Shown here piece by piece: positions 6,825-10,363 of a stretch of 10,363 bases of DNA (the stretch's first letter is position 1; each line of letters opens with the position of its first letter). The stretch lies in contig DBYD01000019.1 in assembly GCA_002309855.1 (NCBI GenBank), forward strand, positions 8,375 through 18,737, read 5' to 3'. Below the pieces are notes generated by a model. The model was not told where the DNA came from. It was given only the letters and a program-made list of their open reading frames with translations, and ran no database searches. The DNA is from Bacteroidales bacterium UBA1195 (lineage in GTDB: Bacteria > Bacteroidota > Bacteroidia > Bacteroidales > WCHB1-69). The position numbers and the translations under genes are program-made.

Positions 6825-8036
6825 ATGAGGAACAGAATTTTTACGCTAATGCTCTGCCTGTCGCTGCTGCAGTTTTTTTCACAGGGGGTGTATGCCGGTC
6901 CTATACGCACAATCGTGATCGATCCGGGCCACGGCGGAAACGATCCCGGCGCGATAGGCGCAACCGGAAGCCATGAAAGCGAGGTCGTGCTGGATGTTGC
7001 GCTCCGTCTCGGAGCCCTCATACGGAAAAACCACCCGGAGGTCAAGGTCATTTACACGCGCAGCACCGATGTGTTCATCGAGTTGTACCGCAGGGCGGAG
7101 ATTGCAAACAAGAACAAGGCGGATCTGTTCATCTCCATCCATTGCAATTCCGCCCCCAACGCCACGGCCTACGGTGCGGAGACCTTTGTTATGGGCGTGG
7201 ACAAGACAAACGCCAACATGGCTGTGGCACAGAAGGAGAACGCAGCCATCCTTAAGGAGACGGACTATCAGAACAACTACGAGGGCTTCGACCCCTATTC
7301 CCCTGAATCCTACATTATTTTCTCCCTGTTACAGAATGCGCATCTTACAAGGAGCACGCATTTCGCATCCAGTGTCCAGAAATATTTTGTGAATGACCTG
7401 CACCGCCTTGACCGTGGTGTCAAGCAGGCACCGTTCCTTGTACTGTGGCGCACCACAATGCCCAGTGTGCTGATAGAGCTCGGTTTTTTGAGCAACAGGG
7501 AGGAGGAGTCCTACCTTAAATCGGAGAAGGGGAAAAACGAGATGAGCCAGTCCATATATAAGGCGGTGGCGCAGTCCATTCGGGAAAACTCCGGTGCCGC
7601 GTCAGAAACCGTCACCACCACCGTCACCGAAACCGTTTCCGCCTCCGACGGCCTTCCGGCAAAGGATTCCGTTATAGTGGGCAAGCCGCGCCCTACATAT
7701 AATGTTGATGCTGACACTGTCGTTGTGCAGCCGAAGAGTGACGCGGCAAGTAATCCGGAACTGGTTTACAAGGTGCAGTTTGCCGCCTCTTCGGTGCAGA
7801 AACCTGCGGACGACTATGCCTTCCGCGGACTGCCGAAGGTGCAGTGCCGCCCCAGCGGTTCGGTGTTTGTATACACTGCCGGTGAGGAGCCGACGTATGA
7901 GGCTGTGCTTCCGGTGCTTGAACTGGTTCGTGGAAAGGGTTACAAGGATGCCTTTGTCATTGCATTCTACAAAGGTGAGCGCATCCGGCTCGATCAGGCA
8001 AAAAAATTGGAGAAATCCTCTGGCATATTGAAATAA
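6825..8036 (+). CDS. N-acetylmuramoyl-L-alanine amidase (Amidase_3) with C-terminal SPOR-like domain
   Basis: This exported zinc hydrolase cuts the amide bond between N-acetylmuramic acid and the stem peptide of peptidoglycan, a reaction used in daughter-cell separation. The 403-residue protein starts with a signal peptide (MRNRIF, hydrophobic core 6-20, cleavage near VYA at 24). The Amidase_3 domain (about 27-254) carries DPGHGG with zinc ligand His36, the likely ligand Glu51, SIHCN with His106, and catalytic Glu218 in VLIELGFLSN. A Thr/Val/Ser-rich linker (about 255-312) leads to a C-terminal SPOR-like domain (315-390: YKVQFAASS, KGYKDAFVIAF). This domain is common in Bacteroidota amidases and probably recognises denuded septal peptidoglycan. 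The ATG at 6825 has an A-rich upstream region. The gene is transcribed away from lptD and is followed after 37 bases by arcC with its own promoter-like motif. Confidence 0.93.
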   Translation: MRNRIFTLMLCLSLLQFFSQGVYAGPIRTIVIDPGHGGNDPGAIGATGSHESEVVLDVALRLGALIRKNHPEVKVIYTRSTDVFIELYRRAEIANKNKADLFISIHCNSAPNATAYGAETFVMGVDKTNANMAVAQKENAAILKETDYQNNYEGFDPYSPESYIIFSLLQNAHLTRSTHFASSVQKYFVNDLHRLDRGVKQAPFLVLWRTTMPSVLIELGFLSNREEESYLKSEKGKNEMSQSIYKAVAQSIRENSGAASETVTTTVTETVSASDGLPAKDSVIVGKPRPTYNVDADTVVVQPKSDAASNPELVYKVQFAASSVQKPADDYAFRGLPKVQCRPSGSVFVYTAGEEPTYEAVLPVLELVRGKGYKDAFVIAFYKGERIRLDQAKKLEKSSGILK

Positions 8037-8040
8037 GTAC

Positions 8041-8056
8041 TACTTTTGCACCTTTG
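8041..8056 (+). promoter_or_regulatory. Bacteroidota-type promoter -7 region for arcC
   Basis: TACTTTTGCACCTTTG follows directly on the amidase stop and lies 33 bases before the arcC ATG. TACTTTTG (8041-8048) matches the TAnnTTTG -7 consensus, and the following CACC context is frequent in this phylum. A TTTG -33 box at standard spacing is not obvious. If it is used, transcription would start near 8055 with a short leader, giving arcC and its followers independent expression from the amidase gene. Confidence 0.5.
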
Positions 8057-8073
8057 TATTTTAAAAGTAAGAT

Positions 8074-9015
8074 ATGAGCAAGACAGCAGTTATCGCTTTC
8101 GGAGGCAATGCCTTATTGCGTAGCGGACAGGAGGGTTTCTATCAGGAGCAGCTGGCAAATGTGGAGGAAACCTGCGAATCGGTCATCCCGTTGGTCAAGG
8201 CGGGGTACAAAATAGTCATCGGTCACGGCAACGGGCCGCAGGTGGGCAATGTGCTTCTGCAGCACGAGATGGCCAACCGTGTCTCCGGCGTGGTGGCCAT
8301 GCCGCTTGATTTCTGTGTGGCGGAGACCCAGGGCTCCATCGGCTACCTGATTGAGCAGGGGTTCCGCAACGTGTTGAAACGCCACGGGATTGAAAAGGAG
8401 GTGCTGGGCATCATCACGCAGGTGGTGGTGGATCAGAACGATCCGCTGTTTGTCAATCCCACCAAGCCGATCGGACGCTATTTCAAACAGAAACAGATGG
8501 AATCGTTCATTGAGGAGCATCCCGGAACCATCTTCAGGGAGGATCCCAAGGGTAACGGCTGGAGAAGGGTTGTGGCCTCGCCTGCGCCCAAGGACATACT
8601 GAATGTCCCTGCGGTTGAGATGCTGGCCAATGCCGGACACATTGTCATAACCGTTGGCGGCGGCGGCGTGCCGGTCATCATCGACAACGGCATTATCAAG
8701 GGCGTGGAGGCTGTCATTGACAAGGATTTGTCCTCCGCACTCTTAGCCACCAAGCTGCATGCGGACGAGTTCTACATCCTTACCGATGTGCCGAAGGTCT
8801 ACATCAACTTCCGCAAACCAGACGAGAAGGCCTTGGATGTCATCACCATTGCCGAGGCGCAGAAATATTTGGATGAGGGGCAGTTCACCGAAGGCTCCAT
8901 GGCTCCGAAAATCAGGGCGGCCATTCGCTTCGTGGAGCATTGCGGCGGCACATGCATCATCACCGAGGCCGGGCAGCTTGAAAACCCCGCCTGCGGAACA
9001 CGTATTGTAAAATAA
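8074..9015 (+). CDS. arcC: Carbamate kinase
   Basis: Carbamate kinase converts carbamoyl phosphate and ADP into carbamate and ATP, the substrate-level phosphorylation step of arginine or citrulline fermentation in the cytoplasm. The 313-residue product has the family's usual length and motifs of the amino-acid-kinase fold. These are AFGGNALL near residue 8, GHGNGPQVGN (about 50-59), the glycine-rich GGGGVPVI (about 196-203), DKDLSSALLA (about 216-225), ILTDVPKVYINF (about 235-246) and GSMAPKIRAA (about 274-283). The start is the first ATG after a promoter-like TACTTTTGCACC and an A-rich leader. The downstream membrane-protein gene begins seven bases after its stop, and an ornithine carbamoyltransferase follows, which supports a catabolic carbamoyl-phosphate role. 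No arginine deiminase is visible, so the source of citrulline or carbamoyl phosphate is unknown. Confidence 0.96.
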   Translation: MSKTAVIAFGGNALLRSGQEGFYQEQLANVEETCESVIPLVKAGYKIVIGHGNGPQVGNVLLQHEMANRVSGVVAMPLDFCVAETQGSIGYLIEQGFRNVLKRHGIEKEVLGIITQVVVDQNDPLFVNPTKPIGRYFKQKQMESFIEEHPGTIFREDPKGNGWRRVVASPAPKDILNVPAVEMLANAGHIVITVGGGGVPVIIDNGIIKGVEAVIDKDLSSALLATKLHADEFYILTDVPKVYINFRKPDEKALDVITIAEAQKYLDEGQFTEGSMAPKIRAAIRFVEHCGGTCIITEAGQLENPACGTRIVK

Positions 9016-9022
9016 TCAGGAT

Positions 9023-9454
9023 ATGGGAAACAATTTTGAGGAACTGAAGAATTCTCCGGCCTTTTTCTCCTTTGGCAAGAGAATCACAATCATTGGCGTT
9101 ATCGCCAGCATTGCGGGAGGAGTGATGAAGCTGTCCGGAATCCAGTATGGTGACTATTTTCTGATAATGGGGCTGGCCACACTCGCCCTGACCGCCTATC
9201 TTATTCTGTCGAATCTGCCATATAAACCTATAGAAAAGGATGAGGATGCGAACGCCCGTCTTCGTCCGATCTGGAACTTCTCCATCAAACTTTTAGGATG
9301 GGGTTTGAGTGTTCTGCTGATAGGGTTCCTGTTCTGGCTGTACCACTGGCCCGGTTGGGAAATCCTGCTGATTGTCGGCACCATCACCACGCCAATCGGC
9401 GTAATCACCATGCTGTTCTACCTCCACCAACGCAACAAATACCAAATCTACTAA
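9023..9454 (+). CDS. Small four-helix membrane protein, GldL-like, function unknown
   Basis: This 143-residue protein has four predicted transmembrane segments (about 20-39, 43-63, 90-108 and 112-134). A charged cytoplasmic-type loop (residues 68-82, PYKPIEKDEDANARLR) splits it into two similar halves. Each half has a small-residue helix, a short turn and a second helix: GGVMKLSGIQYGDYFLIMG (32-50) against GFLFWLYHWPGWEILLIVG (101-119). The second resembles the GALFKxxHWPGA..MLxIG signature of the gliding/type IX secretion protein GldL, but the long GldL C-terminal domain is absent. The start is well supported: ATG follows an AGG five bases upstream and lies seven bases after arcC. The gene sits between arcC and an ornithine carbamoyltransferase, so it may be co-expressed with them. 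A role in transport or in anchoring is possible, but nothing in the sequence decides it. Confidence 0.85.
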   Translation: MGNNFEELKNSPAFFSFGKRITIIGVIASIAGGVMKLSGIQYGDYFLIMGLATLALTAYLILSNLPYKPIEKDEDANARLRPIWNFSIKLLGWGLSVLLIGFLFWLYHWPGWEILLIVGTITTPIGVITMLFYLHQRNKYQIY

Positions 9455-9534
9455 ACCCATTAACCCCCTTAAACTCTTAAACATCTTAACACCTTAACAA
9501 CTCATTCCCGAACAAACATAAAAACACAATAAAC
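9433..9534 (+). promoter_or_regulatory. G-depleted, C/A/T-rich leader with phased TTAA steps
   Basis: From 9433 to 9534 the plus strand holds a single G (9510). The stretch covers the last codons of the membrane-protein gene and nearly the whole 82-base gap before the ornithine carbamoyltransferase gene. TTAA occurs at 9460, 9469, 9477, 9486 and 9494, that is at 9, 8, 9 and 8 base steps, right after the stop codon. The RNA would be almost free of pairing. It might be a Rho-entry (rut-like) region or an unstructured translation leader, and its last 26 bases are the A-rich type seen before Bacteroidota starts. No TAnnTTTG promoter motif or terminator hairpin is seen in it. Confidence 0.45.
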
Positions 9535-9536
9535 GT

Positions 9537-10363
9537 ATGGCTTACAACTTAAGAAACCGTAATTTCCTGAAGATTTTAGACTTCAGCCCGAAAGAATTGA
9601 ACTATCTGCTGGATCTGGCCCGCGACCTGAAGCGCGCCAAATACACCGGCACCGAACAACCGACCCTGAAGGGCAAGAACATCGCCCTGATTTTTGAGAA
9701 AACATCCACCCGCACACGCTGCGCCTTTGAGGTTGGCGCGAAGGACCAGGGGGCGCATGTCACCTATCTGGGACCCACAGGCAGCCAGATTGGCGTGAAG
9801 GAGAGCATGGCCGACACCGCCCGCGTGCTGGGTCGCATGTTCGACGGCATCGAGTACCGCGGCTTCAAGCAGGAGACCGTTGAGGAGCTGGCCAAATACG
9901 CAGGCGTGCCTGTGTGGAACGGCCTGACCAACGAGAGCCATCCCACCCAGATTCTGGCCGACTTCCTCACCATGCAGGAGCATGTTGACAAGCCCCTGAG
10001 CCAGGTTACCTTCGCATACGTCGGCGACGCCCGCTTCAACATGGGCAACAGCCTGATGGTCGGCGGTGCCAAGATGGGCATGGATGTGCGCATTATCGCC
10101 CCGAAAAAGCTCCAGCCGGAGGCATGGTTGGTGAAGGAGTGCAAGAAAATCGCCAAGGAGACCGGTGCAAAGGTTACAGTGACCGACGATCCCGTTAAGG
10201 GCGTGAAGGGCTGCGACTTCATCTACACCGACGTTTGGGTGAGCATGGGCGAGCCCGCCGAGGTTTGGAAGGAGCGCATCGACATGCTGATGCCTTTCCA
10301 GGTTAACGCAAAGATGATGAAGAACACCGGCAACCCGCACTGCAAGTTCATGCACTGCCTGCC
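9537..10363 (+). CDS. Ornithine carbamoyltransferase, 3' end outside the window
   Basis: The enzyme interconverts ornithine plus carbamoyl phosphate and citrulline plus phosphate. The 275 complete codons present read MAYNLRNRNFLKILDFSP at the N terminus. They contain the carbamoyl-phosphate motif STRTR (57-61), KESMADTARVLGRMFDGIEYR (88-108), the HPTQ motif (135-138), the VGD site (162-164), the ornithine-binding motif DVWVSMGE (232-239) and the HCLP motif at the window edge (273 onward). Roughly 55 residues should be missing. The motifs are those of true ornithine transferases, not the acetyl- or succinyl-ornithine transcarbamylases found in several Bacteroidota. Its place behind arcC suggests the catabolic (arcB) direction, but the anabolic argF role cannot be excluded. 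Codon choice is strongly biased (GGC, ACC, AAG, CTG), as in highly expressed genes. The frame is open to the last base. Confidence 0.95.
   Translation, partial: MAYNLRNRNFLKILDFSPKELNYLLDLARDLKRAKYTGTEQPTLKGKNIALIFEKTSTRTRCAFEVGAKDQGAHVTYLGPTGSQIGVKESMADTARVLGRMFDGIEYRGFKQETVEELAKYAGVPVWNGLTNESHPTQILADFLTMQEHVDKPLSQVTFAYVGDARFNMGNSLMVGGAKMGMDVRIIAPKKLQPEAWLVKECKKIAKETGAKVTVTDDPVKGVKGCDFIYTDVWVSMGEPAEVWKERIDMLMPFQVNAKMMKNTGNPHCKFMHCL

Noticed and set aside
7585..7760. Thr/Val/Ser-rich part of the amidase considered as a frameshift or insertion
   Set aside because: The frame stays open and joins two recognisable domains. Such low-complexity linkers are common in exported two-domain proteins.
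9452..9497. TTAA-phased tract considered as a CRISPR-like or att-type repeat
   Set aside because: Units of 8-9 bases with varied sequence are far too short for CRISPR, and no integrase, mobile gene or flanking duplication is visible.
9576..10355. A 259-codon open frame on the minus strand at the right end
   Set aside because: It is His/Leu/Ala-rich with no known motif. The plus strand carries unmistakable ornithine carbamoyltransferase motifs over the same span.

Overview
The window looks like chromosomal DNA of a GC-rich member of the Bacteroidales (Bacteroidota). The evidence is a Bacteroidota-type LptD, an N-acetylmuramoyl-L-alanine amidase with the C-terminal SPOR-like domain usual in that phylum, a GldL-like small membrane protein, A-rich leaders with few Shine-Dalgarno sequences, and TAnnTTTG-type promoter motifs (TACTTTTGCACC before the carbamate kinase gene). 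Genus cannot be assigned from the sequence alone.

Layout. (1) Positions 3-2170, plus strand: prfA (peptide chain release factor 1) and ribD (riboflavin deaminase/reductase), overlapping by one base (TGATG) and closed by an intrinsic terminator whose loop contains the ribD stop codon. (2) Positions 2213-6720, minus strand, convergent with ribD: an lptD-type LPS-assembly outer-membrane protein gene, followed after about 30 bases by a secreted right-handed beta-helix protein related to glycoside hydrolase family 28. The latter carries a second, incomplete copy of its N-terminal unit at its C terminus. (3) Positions 6721-6824: a divergent intergenic region with promoter-like motifs on both strands around a perfect 9+9 inverted repeat. 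(4) Positions 6825-8036, plus strand: an exported Zn amidase. (5) Positions 8041-10363, plus strand: a probable operon of carbamate kinase (arcC), a 143-residue four-helix membrane protein with a GldL-like HWPG motif, and ornithine carbamoyltransferase, which runs off the window end. The last gene is preceded by a leader almost devoid of G on the coding strand, with evenly spaced TTAA steps.

Functionally, region 2-4 is about the cell envelope: LPS export, a periplasmic or surface carbohydrate-active protein, and peptidoglycan cleavage at division. Region 5 is the ATP-yielding half of citrulline/arginine catabolism, in which OTC makes carbamoyl phosphate and carbamate kinase uses it to make ATP. 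No arginine deiminase or antiporter is in view. I found no RNA gene, CRISPR array, insertion sequence or phage gene. Most of the window is ordinary core genome. The least explained items are the GldL-like protein inside the carbamoyl-phosphate operon, the G-depleted leader, the divergent inverted repeat and the partly duplicated beta-helix protein.
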